From Sulfitobacter sp043557345 (GTDB lineage: Bacteria > Pseudomonadota > Alphaproteobacteria > Rhodobacterales > Rhodobacteraceae), in assembly GCF_043557345.1 (NCBI RefSeq), contig NZ_JBIFFV010000009.1, positions 62,001-126,000 on the forward strand: a DNA stretch of 64,000 nucleotides. The letters are read 5' to 3'. Position numbers and translations under genes: made by a program. Under the pieces are notes generated by a model. The model had not been told where the DNA came from and did no database searches. It saw only the letters and a program-made list of their open reading frames with translations. Below, one piece after another: positions 33,595-41,512 of this stretch (its first letter is position 1; each line of letters starts with the position of its first letter).

Positions 33595-34578
33595 TTACTC
33601 GGTCGCGGCGATCTGGTCGATCAGCTCTTTGCCGTAGGTCTCGTAGTAACCCTCATAAGCGCTTTCGATGGAGGCGCGGAAGGCGGCCTTCTGGTCTTCG
33701 CTCAGTTCGTTCACTTCCATGCCGCGCTCTTTCAGCGTCTCGACACCGCTTTGCTCTACGTCATCGACGAAGGCACGCATGGCTGTGACAGCCTCGGTCG
33801 CGCCTTTCTCGAAGGCGGCCTTGTCCTCATCCGACAGACCTTCCCAGAAGGGTTTGGAGACCAGCAGCATGGCGGGCGAATAGACGTGGCCCGAAAGCGT
33901 CAGGTACTTCTGCACCTCGTCGAGCTTGACCGAAACGATCACCGACAGCGGGTTTTCCTGCCCGTCGATGGTGCCCTGCTGCAGCGAGCTGATCACCTCG
34001 GGCCAGGCCATCGGGGTGGGGGCGGCGCCAGCGGCGTTGAAGGCTTCGAGGTGCACCGGGTTTTCCATGGTGCGCAGCTTCATGCCCGCGATGTCTTCGG
34101 GTGTTTCGATGGCGTTGCGGTTATTGGTGATGTGGCGGAAACCCTGTTCGCCCCAGGCCAGGGCCACCAGGCCCGCGCCGTCGAATTCGGCCAAGATGTC
34201 CTGACCGATCGGCCCGTCGAGCACACGGCGCGCGTGGTCAAGGCTGCGGAACAGGAAGGGGATGTCGGTCACGCCGGTGGCGGGGACAAAGTTGCTCAGC
34301 GTGCCGGTGGAGACGATGGTCGCCTCGACTGTGCCCAGTTGTAGACCCTCGACAACCTCGCGCTCACCGCCCAAGCCCGAGGAGGGGAAATGGCGGAAGC
34401 TGAACTTGCCATCCGTCTCGGCCTCGACCACCTCTTCCCACTTCTGCGCCGCGACGCCGTAATGGCTGTCGGGAGCAAGGGCATAGCCGATCTTGACTTC
34501 GGTCTCCGCGCTCAGGGCTCCTCCGGTGAGCGCGGCCATAGTGGCGAAAATTGCCGTGGGCTTGGTGATTTTGAACAT
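33595..34578 (-). CDS. dctP: TRAP transporter substrate-binding protein DctP, system 2
   Basis: A 327-residue periplasmic binding protein with signal peptide (MFKITKPTAIFATMAALTGGALS). The mature start is ETEVKIGYALAPDSHYG. The carboxylate-binding Arg is in GMKLRTMENP, and the family segment SSLQQGTIDGQENP is present. A GGAGG site precedes the ATG. First gene of dctPQM system 2. DctP/SiaP-like ligands are organic acids; none can be named. Confidence 0.92.
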   Translation of the reverse strand: MFKITKPTAIFATMAALTGGALSAETEVKIGYALAPDSHYGVAAQKWEEVVEAETDGKFSFRHFPSSGLGGEREVVEGLQLGTVEATIVSTGTLSNFVPATGVTDIPFLFRSLDHARRVLDGPIGQDILAEFDGAGLVALAWGEQGFRHITNNRNAIETPEDIAGMKLRTMENPVHLEAFNAAGAAPTPMAWPEVISSLQQGTIDGQENPLSVIVSVKLDEVQKYLTLSGHVYSPAMLLVSKPFWEGLSDEDKAAFEKGATEAVTAMRAFVDDVEQSGVETLKERGMEVNELSEDQKAAFRASIESAYEGYYETYGKELIDQIAATE

Positions 34579-34656
34579 TTTGTATCCTCCAGCGATCTTA
34601 TTAACAAGGTCATGAAAACTGCTAGCGGTGGACGTTCAGAATGGCAATGGGGAAGG

Positions 34657-34692
34657 GGCGCTTTGTGGACAATGAATCCACAGTAAAGCGCC
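34657..34692 (-). terminator. Terminator-like hairpin downstream of the phn/HAD operon
   Basis: GGCGCTTT (34657-34664) pairs with AAAGCGCC (34685-34692), and GTGGA (34665-34669) with TCCAC (34677-34681), with a short internal bulge. It begins 2 nt after the HAD gene stop on the minus strand. No T-run, but the stem is long. Confidence 0.55.
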
Positions 34693-34693
34693 G

Positions 34694-35599
34694 CTAAATT
34701 CCCGTGACGATATGATCGGGCGCGATGCCTGAGCCTTGGATCGCCGCGCCGACCTCCAACCCCAAGAGGGAGCCGTGGCCGGTGACCAGTGCCGTGGCGA
34801 AACCCGCCTGCGCCCCGCCGAGGATATCCGTGTGCAGCGTGTCGCCAACCATCAACACGCGCGCCGGATCGACGGGCTTTGCCCGCGCGAGGGCCAAGTC
34901 GAAGATATCGGGAAAGGGCTTGCCGCAGAAATGCACCGCCACGCCGATCGCGTCGATCAGGCGATGCGCGAACCAGCCGGGTTCGAGCGATAGACCATCC
35001 TCACGCGGGGCGACAAGATCGGGGTTGCCGACGAAGACGGGCCGGGGCTGGCGTTTCAGACTGGCCTCCAGCAGGGCTTGCCGCGCCTCTGTCCACCCAT
35101 CCGCCCCGACGAGGAGGAACCCTTCGGCCCGGTCATAGACTGTCGGATCATCCGTCAGAACGGTCGCGCCGAGATCGGCGATCTCTCCCATGTCCTTGTC
35201 GGGGTTCAGCATCACGCCCCAGCGGCGCGGAGGTTCTTCCGCGACGCGGTGCAACAGCGCCTCGCGGCTGGTAACCACCTCGTCTACTGCGAAATCAAAG
35301 CCAAGTCGCGCGTAGCGGTCCATCATATGCGCCTTGGGATAGGCGGCGGAATTGCTGACGACCATGACCGATTTGCCCATCACGCGCAGGGCCGCGATGG
35401 TCTGCGCGGCCCCCTTGATCGCCGTTTCGCCGACGTTCAGCACGCCGTAGGCGTCGAACAGGATCAACTCATAGGGGGCGACGATATCGAGGAAACGGGC
35501 GGCCTGTGCCCCATGGCCGAGCTTGTCGCAAGCCGGCAGGCGGGGGCGCAGGCGCTGGTATTCGGCCAGCGCCTGCGCGGGGTCTATGGCGACACTCAC
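34694..35599 (-). CDS. HAD-superfamily IIA hydrolase (TIGR01459-type)
   Basis: A 301-residue phosphatase-like protein. HAD motif I reads ILFDAYGVLN, motif II VVSNSAA, and the C-terminal motifs GKPFPDIFDLAL and VLMVGDTLHTDILGG. Motif I has D-A-Y-G, so the second Asp of DxD is replaced by Tyr; this variant is typical of the family. It overlaps the phnE stop by 4 nt. It may release phosphate from an imported or derived phospho-compound. Confidence 0.85.
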   Translation of the reverse strand: MSVAIDPAQALAEYQRLRPRLPACDKLGHGAQAARFLDIVAPYELILFDAYGVLNVGETAIKGAAQTIAALRVMGKSVMVVSNSAAYPKAHMMDRYARLGFDFAVDEVVTSREALLHRVAEEPPRRWGVMLNPDKDMGEIADLGATVLTDDPTVYDRAEGFLLVGADGWTEARQALLEASLKRQPRPVFVGNPDLVAPREDGLSLEPGWFAHRLIDAIGVAVHFCGKPFPDIFDLALARAKPVDPARVLMVGDTLHTDILGGAQAGFATALVTGHGSLLGLEVGAAIQGSGIAPDHIVTGI

Positions 35600-36405
35600 A
35601 AGATGCGGCGGCGCAGGAAGGCCGAGATCACCTCGCCGATGATCACCAGAACGATGATCGCGATGAGGATCGTGGCGACCTCGGGCCAGTTGAAGGTGTC
35701 GATCGCGCCCTGCAGGATGATCCCGATGCCGCCCGCGCCAACAAGGCCCAAAACCGTGGATTCGCGCAGATTAATGTCCCAGCGAAGGATCGAGACCGCC
35801 CAGAAGGTCGGCATCACCTGCGGCACGATGGCATAGGCGATGACCTTGAAGCGCGAGGCGCCGGTGGCCTCCAATGCCTCGACGGGGCGGCGGTCGATCT
35901 CTTCGATCGCCTCGCCCAGAAGCTTGCCGATGAAGCCGATGGAGCGGAACATGATCGCGAGGATGCCCGCCACCACGCCGGGGCCGAAGATCGCCACGAA
36001 GAGCAGCGCCCAGATGATCGTGTTCACCGAGCGCGAGGTCACGAGGATCAGCCGCCCGAGCCAGAGCGTGGCCCGGTTGGGCGTGGTGTTCTGCGCCGCG
36101 ATATAGGCCACCGGCAGCGACAGCAGCACCGCGAAGGTGGTGGCGAAAGTGGCGATGTTCACCGTGTCCCAGAGCACTTTGAGGATGGTCTCGAGGTTGC
36201 TGGGGTCGGGCGGATACATGCGGCCGAAAAGGTCGCCGATCTGCTCGGGCGCCCCCCAGACCCAGGCCCAGATGACCTCGATCGAGGTGAGCGCCCAGGC
36301 GATGGCGAGCGCGCAGCCAAGAAGCACGCCGTAGCGCGTCAAGCGCTGGCGCAGGGTGAAACGGGTCCAGTCGTCGCGGCCGAATTTCTCTGCAATCGTC
36401 GTCAT
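35596..36405 (-). CDS. phnE: Phosphonate/phosphite ABC transporter permease, second PhnE
   Basis: A 269-residue permease with about six TM segments. The coupling motif is EALEATGASRFKVIAYAIVPQVMP, with LRESTVLGLVGAGGIG near the C-terminus, the PhnE signature. It overlaps both neighbours by 4 nt. It works with the adjacent PhnE as the membrane pair of a PhnCDE importer. Confidence 0.92.
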   Translation of the reverse strand: MTTIAEKFGRDDWTRFTLRQRLTRYGVLLGCALAIAWALTSIEVIWAWVWGAPEQIGDLFGRMYPPDPSNLETILKVLWDTVNIATFATTFAVLLSLPVAYIAAQNTTPNRATLWLGRLILVTSRSVNTIIWALLFVAIFGPGVVAGILAIMFRSIGFIGKLLGEAIEEIDRRPVEALEATGASRFKVIAYAIVPQVMPTFWAVSILRWDINLRESTVLGLVGAGGIGIILQGAIDTFNWPEVATILIAIIVLVIIGEVISAFLRRRIL

Positions 36406-37196
36406 TGGATGCGCTTTCTGATCACGCCGCTGACGGCTTCGGAAACAAGGATGACACCGACGATGACCATGGTGATCGCCAGCGCGAAGTCGTAGTCATA
36501 GCGGCCGAAGGCATTGGCGAGCGTCGCGCCGATGCCGCCCGCGCCGACGATGCCCACCACCGCAGAGGCCCGCAGGTTGCTGTCGAGCTGGTAGATCGTG
36601 AGGCCGATCTGGCGCGGCATGATCTGGGGAAAGATCGCGTAGATCAGGGTCGAGAAATAGGGCGCACCGGCGGCGCGCATCGCCTCGACTTGACCGAAGT
36701 CGATCTCCTCGATCCGTTCGGCCAGCATCTTGGCGACGAAGCCGATGGAATAGACGATCAGCGTCAGCACGCCTGCGAAGGGGCCGAAACCCACGGCCTT
36801 GACGAAGAGGATGGCGACGATGACCGGGTGAAAGCTGCGCGCGACGATGATAATGGCGCGACCGAGGTAGAAGATCGGCTTCGGCGCCACGTTGCGCGCC
36901 GCCATGAAGGCGATGGGGATCGACAGAAGCACGCCGCCCGCGGTGGCGAGAATGGCGATCTTGAGGCTTTCGAGGAAGCCGTCGATCAACAGGCCGGAGC
37001 GTTCGAAACTGGGCGGGAAGGCCCCGCCGAAAATGCGCCCGGCGCGGCCCAGCCCCTCGGCCACGCGGTTCCAGTCAATCGGCATGGTCAGACCGACCCA
37101 GCCGAAATAGGCCACCGCGCCCAAGATCACCGCCCACCGCAGCACCGGGTTGGCGATGAAGGGCGGCTTTTTCCAACTGTCCCGTGGCGCGCTCAT
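36402..37196 (-). CDS. phnE: Phosphonate/phosphite ABC transporter permease, first PhnE
   Basis: A 264-residue PhnE paralogue. Motifs: EAMRAAGAPYFSTLIYAIFPQIMP and LRASAVVGIVGAGGIGATLANAF. It overlaps phnC upstream and the other phnE downstream by 4 nt. Twin permease genes are common for this family in marine alphaproteobacteria. Confidence 0.92.
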   Translation of the reverse strand: MSAPRDSWKKPPFIANPVLRWAVILGAVAYFGWVGLTMPIDWNRVAEGLGRAGRIFGGAFPPSFERSGLLIDGFLESLKIAILATAGGVLLSIPIAFMAARNVAPKPIFYLGRAIIIVARSFHPVIVAILFVKAVGFGPFAGVLTLIVYSIGFVAKMLAERIEEIDFGQVEAMRAAGAPYFSTLIYAIFPQIMPRQIGLTIYQLDSNLRASAVVGIVGAGGIGATLANAFGRYDYDFALAITMVIVGVILVSEAVSGVIRKRIQ

Positions 37197-37966
37197 GCCG
37201 CGGCCCCATCTTTGGCGCGGTCCGCATGGGGGCTGCCCGCGTAAATCTGGTCCATCGCCGCTTGGTCGAGCTTGGCGGGTTCGTCGTCAAAGATGATCCG
37301 GCCATAGCGCATGCCGACGATACGGTCGGTGTATTCTTTGGCCTCGGTCACGTTGTGGATGTTGATCAGCACCGGCAGTTTCAGCTCACCGGCCAGATCA
37401 CGCAGAAGCCCCATGATCTGCTCCGAGGTCTTGGGGTCGAGCGAGGCGGTCGGCTCGTCGGCCAGCAGGATGTCGGGGTCCTGCATCAGGGCGCGGACCA
37501 CGCCGACGCGCTGGCGTTCGCCGCCCGAAAGCTGGTCGGCGCGGGTGTTGGCATATTGCGCGATGCCGACGCGCTCCATCAGCTCATAGGCGCGGCGGAT
37601 GTCGGCCTTGGGATAGCGGCGGGTCACGGCGGCCCATGTCGAGATATAGCCGAGGCGACCCGATTGGACGTTCTCCATCACCGTGAGACGGTCGACGAGG
37701 TTGAAGCCCTGAAACACCATGCCAATCTTGCGCCGCGCGGCGCGCAGGTTGCGGCCCCGCAGGTTGGTGAGTTCGGTGCCGTTGAGCATGATCGACCCCG
37801 AGGTCGGCTCCACCAGTCGGTTGATGCAGCGCAGCAGCGTCGATTTGCCCGCGCCGGAGGAACCGATGATCGAAACGACGCTTTCGCCCTCGATGGTCAG
37901 GTCGAGGTTCTTCAGCACCGGATCACCGCTGCCATAGCGTTTCACGAGGTCGGAAATTTTCAGCAT
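37193..37966 (-). CDS. phnC: Phosphonate/phosphite ABC transporter ATPase
   Basis: About 257 residues from the ATG at 37966 (AAGGT site); a longer form reaching 38059 would run into phnD. Walker A IIGSSGAGKSTLLRC, signature LSGGERQRVGVVRAL, Walker B ILLADEPTASLDP, switch His in NIHNV. The insert VFQGFNLVDRLTVMENV is typical of PhnC. Confidence 0.92.
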   Translation of the reverse strand: MLKISDLVKRYGSGDPVLKNLDLTIEGESVVSIIGSSGAGKSTLLRCINRLVEPTSGSIMLNGTELTNLRGRNLRAARRKIGMVFQGFNLVDRLTVMENVQSGRLGYISTWAAVTRRYPKADIRRAYELMERVGIAQYANTRADQLSGGERQRVGVVRALMQDPDILLADEPTASLDPKTSEQIMGLLRDLAGELKLPVLINIHNVTEAKEYTDRIVGMRYGRIIFDDEPAKLDQAAMDQIYAGSPHADRAKDGAAA

Positions 37967-37984
37967 GTATTGTACCTTGAACGT

Positions 37985-38008
37985 GGGGCCGGCGTCAGCG
38001 CCGGCCCC
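37985..38008 (-). terminator. Hairpin between phnD and phnC
   Basis: Perfect 10-bp stem GGGGCCGGCG/CGCCGGCCCC with loop of 4 nt in the 55-nt gap. Very stable and without T-run; likely protects the phnD message or slows read-through. Confidence 0.55.
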
Positions 38009-38021
38009 CGGTGTTGAACGA

Positions 38022-39002
38022 TTATTCAGCCGCGAGGCCCTGCGGCGTGTACTCGACACCGTTCGCCTTCTGGATCTGACGGATCACCGCCCACTGGTCT
38101 TTGTAGGTGATCGGGATGAACTTGCTCACGCCCGCGAATTCCTCGCCCAAAGCAGTGCCTTCAAAGTCGAAGGAGAAGAAGGCTTCCTTGATCTTTTCCT
38201 TCAGTTCGGGCGCGAGGTCATGGGCCACGCCGTAGGAGGTTGTCGGGAAGGGATCGCTTTCCCAGACGATGCGCACGTCCTCGGGGTCGTAAAGACCGCG
38301 CTCGGCCATGCGGTCGACCACTTCGGAGGCCACCGGGGCCGCGTCATAGTCGCCCGCGACGACACCCAGCATGGATTGGTCGTGGCTGCCCGAATAGGTC
38401 ACTTCGTAGTCCTGATCCGGCACCACGCCGAGATCGGGGAACAGCGCGCGCGGCGCCTGGTTGCCGGAGTTGGAGGTGGGTGAGGTATGCGCGACGCGCT
38501 TGCCGGCGAGATCCTTCATCTCCTTGATGTCGCTGTCGGCCTGCGTGTAGACCTGCAGCTTGTAGCCGAACTGGCCGTCATCCGCGCCCATGATGGCGAA
38601 GGGCTCGACCCCCGCGAGGTTCACCGCGAAGGGCGTGGGACCGGTGGAGAAACCGGCGATATGCAGGCGGCCCGAGCGCATCGCCTCGACCTCGGCGGAG
38701 TTCGACTGCACGGCGAAGAACTGCACGTCCTTGCCGGTCACATCCTCAAGATGCTCGATGAAGGGGGTCCAGATGTCTTCGTAGATCGCCGGGTCTTCGA
38801 CGGGGGTATAGGCGAAAACCAGTGTCGACGGGTCTTTCAGCATATCGGGATCGGTCGGCGCATCGGCGACCAGATCGCCATCCGCGTCGCAGAACATTTT
38901 ATCCAAGGCGCCGCGCTCGCAATCCTCTTGCGCGAAGGCAAGGCTGCCCGTCAGTGTGAAGGCCGCGGTAAGACCTGCGGCGAATAGGTATTTATGAGAC
39001 AT
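38022..39002 (-). CDS. phnD: Phosphate/phosphite/phosphonate-binding protein PhnD
   Basis: A 326-residue periplasmic binding protein. The signal peptide runs MSHKYLFAAGLTAAFTLTGSLAFA, and the mature start has a Cys pair (EDCERGALDKMFCDADGDLV) as in roseobacter PhnD-like proteins. The ligand loop SPTSNSGNQAPRAL matches the family STSG-type anion site. The ATG at 39002 has GGGAGGAG upstream; the in-frame extension to 39086 is not needed. No C-P lyase or phosphite dehydrogenase lies in the window, so the substrate stays open. Confidence 0.9.
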   Translation of the reverse strand: MSHKYLFAAGLTAAFTLTGSLAFAQEDCERGALDKMFCDADGDLVADAPTDPDMLKDPSTLVFAYTPVEDPAIYEDIWTPFIEHLEDVTGKDVQFFAVQSNSAEVEAMRSGRLHIAGFSTGPTPFAVNLAGVEPFAIMGADDGQFGYKLQVYTQADSDIKEMKDLAGKRVAHTSPTSNSGNQAPRALFPDLGVVPDQDYEVTYSGSHDQSMLGVVAGDYDAAPVASEVVDRMAERGLYDPEDVRIVWESDPFPTTSYGVAHDLAPELKEKIKEAFFSFDFEGTALGEEFAGVSKFIPITYKDQWAVIRQIQKANGVEYTPQGLAAE

Positions 39003-39113
39003 TGCGTTCTCCTCCCTGAGAATCCGCGCATCTGGCGCGAAATACAATAATGCGCAGATACGAACATCGAACAGTTTCGTTTGCAAGCTGTTCCGGCGCG
39101 TGGGCAGAGGAAT

Positions 39114-39133
39114 TTGTCACAATGCTGTAACAT
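39114..39133. promoter_or_regulatory. Candidate Pho box upstream of phnD
   Basis: TTGTCAC-AATG-CTGTAAC on the plus strand resembles the PhoB box CTGTCAT-n4-CTGTCAT with few mismatches. It lies about 110 bp upstream of the phnD start. Its better reading is on the strand opposite to phnD, which lowers confidence, though TGTnACA units are nearly palindromic. Confidence 0.35.
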
Positions 39134-39190
39134 ATCCGGCCAGAAGGCGGTGACGGCCCGCGCGTGATTTAACCCGTCGAAACGGCGGCT

Positions 39191-39904
39191 TCAGAGATCG
39201 AGTTCGATCTTGCGCACCCGGTCGCGCAGCAGGGTCTTGGAAACGGTCAGCAGATGCTGCTCCATCGCGGCGGCAGCGCCGAGCGTGTCGCGCCGGGCGA
39301 TGGCGTCGATCAGGGTCATGTGCTGCTCGCCCAGAACCTGCAGCGTTTCGGGGGCGTGATAGGTGCGGCGGCGCGAGGTCCATGCCACTTCGCGGCGCAC
39401 CGCGCGGATGGACTCGTAGACCGTAAGGAACAGCGGATTTCGCGCCATCTCGGCGATCTTGTAGTGGAACATGTCGTCCGCCGCTTCATAGGCGTCGGGA
39501 TCACTGAGGTTCAGCGTGGCGCGCATCAACTGGTCCAGCCGCTCGATCTCTTGCGGGCGGGCGCGGTCGGCGGCGAGGGCGGCAAGGGCCGGTTCGACCT
39601 CAAGCCGCACTTCCATCACGTCGCTTGGGGTGACCTGCCGTGCGAGGTGGCGCAGGCTGTCGGCATTGGTCGCGGGGGGCGGTGTGGCGAAAGTGCCTTG
39701 GCCGTGGCGGCGGTAGATCGTGCCGTCCTCTTGCAAAAGGCCAAGCGCCAGCCGCAGCCGCGCCCGGCTCACGCCGAAATGCTCGGCCAACGCGCGTTCG
39801 GGCGGCATCCGCCCGTCGTTCAGGATGTCCCCTTGGCGGATCGCTCCGCGCAGCCGCTCGGCCAATTCATCTTCACTTGGGGCGGACTGGGGGGGCTGTG
39901 TCAT
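39191..39904 (-). CDS. GntR-family regulator with FCD domain
   Basis: A 237-residue FadR-type regulator. The N-terminal winged helix has MPPERALAEHFGVSRARLRLALGLLQEDGTIYRRHGQGTF; the FCD helical domain follows (about 90-225), with metal/ligand-type residues in DDMFHYKIAEMARN and EQHMTLIDAI. It is the last gene of the peptide operon (ATGA overlap with the TauE/SafE gene) and lies just upstream of phnD. It probably controls one or both operons. The effector is unknown; typically an organic acid. Confidence 0.88.
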   Translation of the reverse strand: MTQPPQSAPSEDELAERLRGAIRQGDILNDGRMPPERALAEHFGVSRARLRLALGLLQEDGTIYRRHGQGTFATPPPATNADSLRHLARQVTPSDVMEVRLEVEPALAALAADRARPQEIERLDQLMRATLNLSDPDAYEAADDMFHYKIAEMARNPLFLTVYESIRAVRREVAWTSRRRTYHAPETLQVLGEQHMTLIDAIARRDTLGAAAAMEQHLLTVSKTLLRDRVRKIELDL

Positions 39905-40743
39905 GAGTTGGAAAACGCTTCAAATAAATCAATGAACATACGCAGAGAGGTTATCATCAGGAAAATTCCAAAGGCAAACCGAAGCGCCCGGCGCGGGATG
40001 CTATGGGCCAGTTTCACACCCACATGGGCAAAGCTGGAAGTGAGCGGAATGATGATCGCCGCCGCCGCGAGGTTCACATAGCCAAGCGAGAAAGGCGGCA
40101 GCCCCTCGGCGCCGAGGCCCGTAAGCGCATAGACCACCGCACCCGGCAAGCCAATAATGAAACCGATCGCGGCAGAGGTGCCCACGGCGCGGCGGATGTC
40201 ATAGCCCAGAAAGTTCAACAACGGCACCCCAATGGTGCCGCCCCCGATGCCCATCATCGCCGACAGCCCGCCGGTGACGACACCCAAGATCGCCCAGATC
40301 GGTTTGGCAAAGCCGCGCGGTGTGGGATCATCCTTGGTCTTGCGAAAGATCATGTCGAGCGCGACGATGGCGGCCACGGTGGCAAAGACGCCAACAAGGA
40401 TCAGCCCCGAGACATAGCCCCCCAGAAGCGCACCGATTATGACGCCGATCAACAGCGACGGCGCCCAAAGTTTCAACAGGTCCATATCAATCGCGCCGCG
40501 TTTGAAGTGACCATAGCCCGAGGACAGCGAGGTAAAGACGATTGTCGCAAGCGAGGTGCCCACCGCCACCTGCATGGTGATCGCCGGATCCATCCCCGCC
40601 GTCGACAGCGCGAGATAAAGCGCGGGCACAATCACGATACCGCCGCCAACACCAAGCAGCCCCGCAAGGATGCCGCCAAAGACACCGGCGGATACCGCAA
40701 TGGCAAGAAGGGGCAGAAGCTGGCCGAAATCGAGCGCGTTCAT
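39901..40743 (-). CDS. TauE/SafE-family permease (sulfite/organosulfur exporter type)
   Basis: A 280-residue inner-membrane protein with about eight TM segments and two family repeats, GILAGLLGVGGGIVIVPAL and GGLSAMMGIGGGTIGVPLL. The ATG at 40743 lies 4 nt after the DUF1028 stop. TauE/SafE proteins export sulfite or sulfonates or move small anions. In an operon with gamma-glutamyltransferase, removal of sulfite from cysteine breakdown is one idea; inference only. Confidence 0.88.
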   Translation of the reverse strand: MNALDFGQLLPLLAIAVSAGVFGGILAGLLGVGGGIVIVPALYLALSTAGMDPAITMQVAVGTSLATIVFTSLSSGYGHFKRGAIDMDLLKLWAPSLLIGVIIGALLGGYVSGLILVGVFATVAAIVALDMIFRKTKDDPTPRGFAKPIWAILGVVTGGLSAMMGIGGGTIGVPLLNFLGYDIRRAVGTSAAIGFIIGLPGAVVYALTGLGAEGLPPFSLGYVNLAAAAIIIPLTSSFAHVGVKLAHSIPRRALRFAFGIFLMITSLRMFIDLFEAFSNS

Positions 40744-40747
40744 ATGG

Positions 40748-41509
40748 TTACTCTTTCTTTGTCTCTGAATCTGTCGCCAGCGACCGGCTTGGCTTGCCCG
40801 CCGCCTTGCGGGCCTCTTCGGCGCGGGTGATCGCCGCATCAATCGGCGCGCGGTCGGAGGTGCCCGAAAAATTGTCGAGGCTCGGCATCGCTTCGGCCAC
40901 ATGGAGATAGCGCTCTCCGGCGACCTCGAGCAGCCGGTCAAGCTCACTCAACGGGTCGCCGTGGTCGTCGACGCGCAGGTCGAGATAGGCGTGGTCTTGA
41001 CCGCGGTGGATCACCAGCCCCGCCGCTTGCCGCCCGCGCATGTCGCCGCCCGCCTCTTCGCCCGCGCGCATGGCAGCGAGCAGGCGTTCGGCCATCGGCA
41101 GATCCTGGCGCGCGGCGTAGGTCTCGAACGTGGCCTCCACCACCTCCGGCCCGGTCAGCATATTGCCCGCGACGGAGTGAATGGTCCCCAGACGGTGCCC
41201 GGCCCAATCGACACAGCCCGCGCCGGTATGCGCGGCGAAATTCCCTTGCGCGTCGAGCATGTGGCACTGGCGAATGTCCCGCCCCGCGTCGCGGGCGGCG
41301 AATTCCTTCAGCAGTGCCTCGGCCCGCTCCCCGCTTTCCAACATGCGCCGGCCTTCGGTCCCCCAGAGCGGGTTGACGAAAGCCTGCGTGGCCACGGCGA
41401 CGCGCCGCCCGATGTAGGGCACGGCGGCACCGCAGGCGAAAAAGCGGCTGGCCACGGCGATGCCGATCTCTTGGCTGTCCGGATCACGGGCGATGATGGA
41501 ATAGGTCAT
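40748..41509 (-). CDS. DUF1028 protein (Ntn-hydrolase-like)
   Basis: A 253-residue protein with the DUF1028 start MTYSIIARDPDSQEIGIAVASRFFACGAAVPYIGRRVAVATQAF and internal GNMLTGPEVVEA. The fold is related to Ntn hydrolases, and members are often neighbours of peptidases and gamma-glutamyltransferases, as here. A C-terminal extension (about 215-253) is probably disordered. It lies 3 nt after the gamma-glutamyltransferase gene. The reaction is unknown. Confidence 0.87.
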   Translation of the reverse strand: MTYSIIARDPDSQEIGIAVASRFFACGAAVPYIGRRVAVATQAFVNPLWGTEGRRMLESGERAEALLKEFAARDAGRDIRQCHMLDAQGNFAAHTGAGCVDWAGHRLGTIHSVAGNMLTGPEVVEATFETYAARQDLPMAERLLAAMRAGEEAGGDMRGRQAAGLVIHRGQDHAYLDLRVDDHGDPLSELDRLLEVAGERYLHVAEAMPSLDNFSGTSDRAPIDAAITRAEEARKAAGKPSRSLATDSETKKE

Positions 41510-41512
41510 GGG

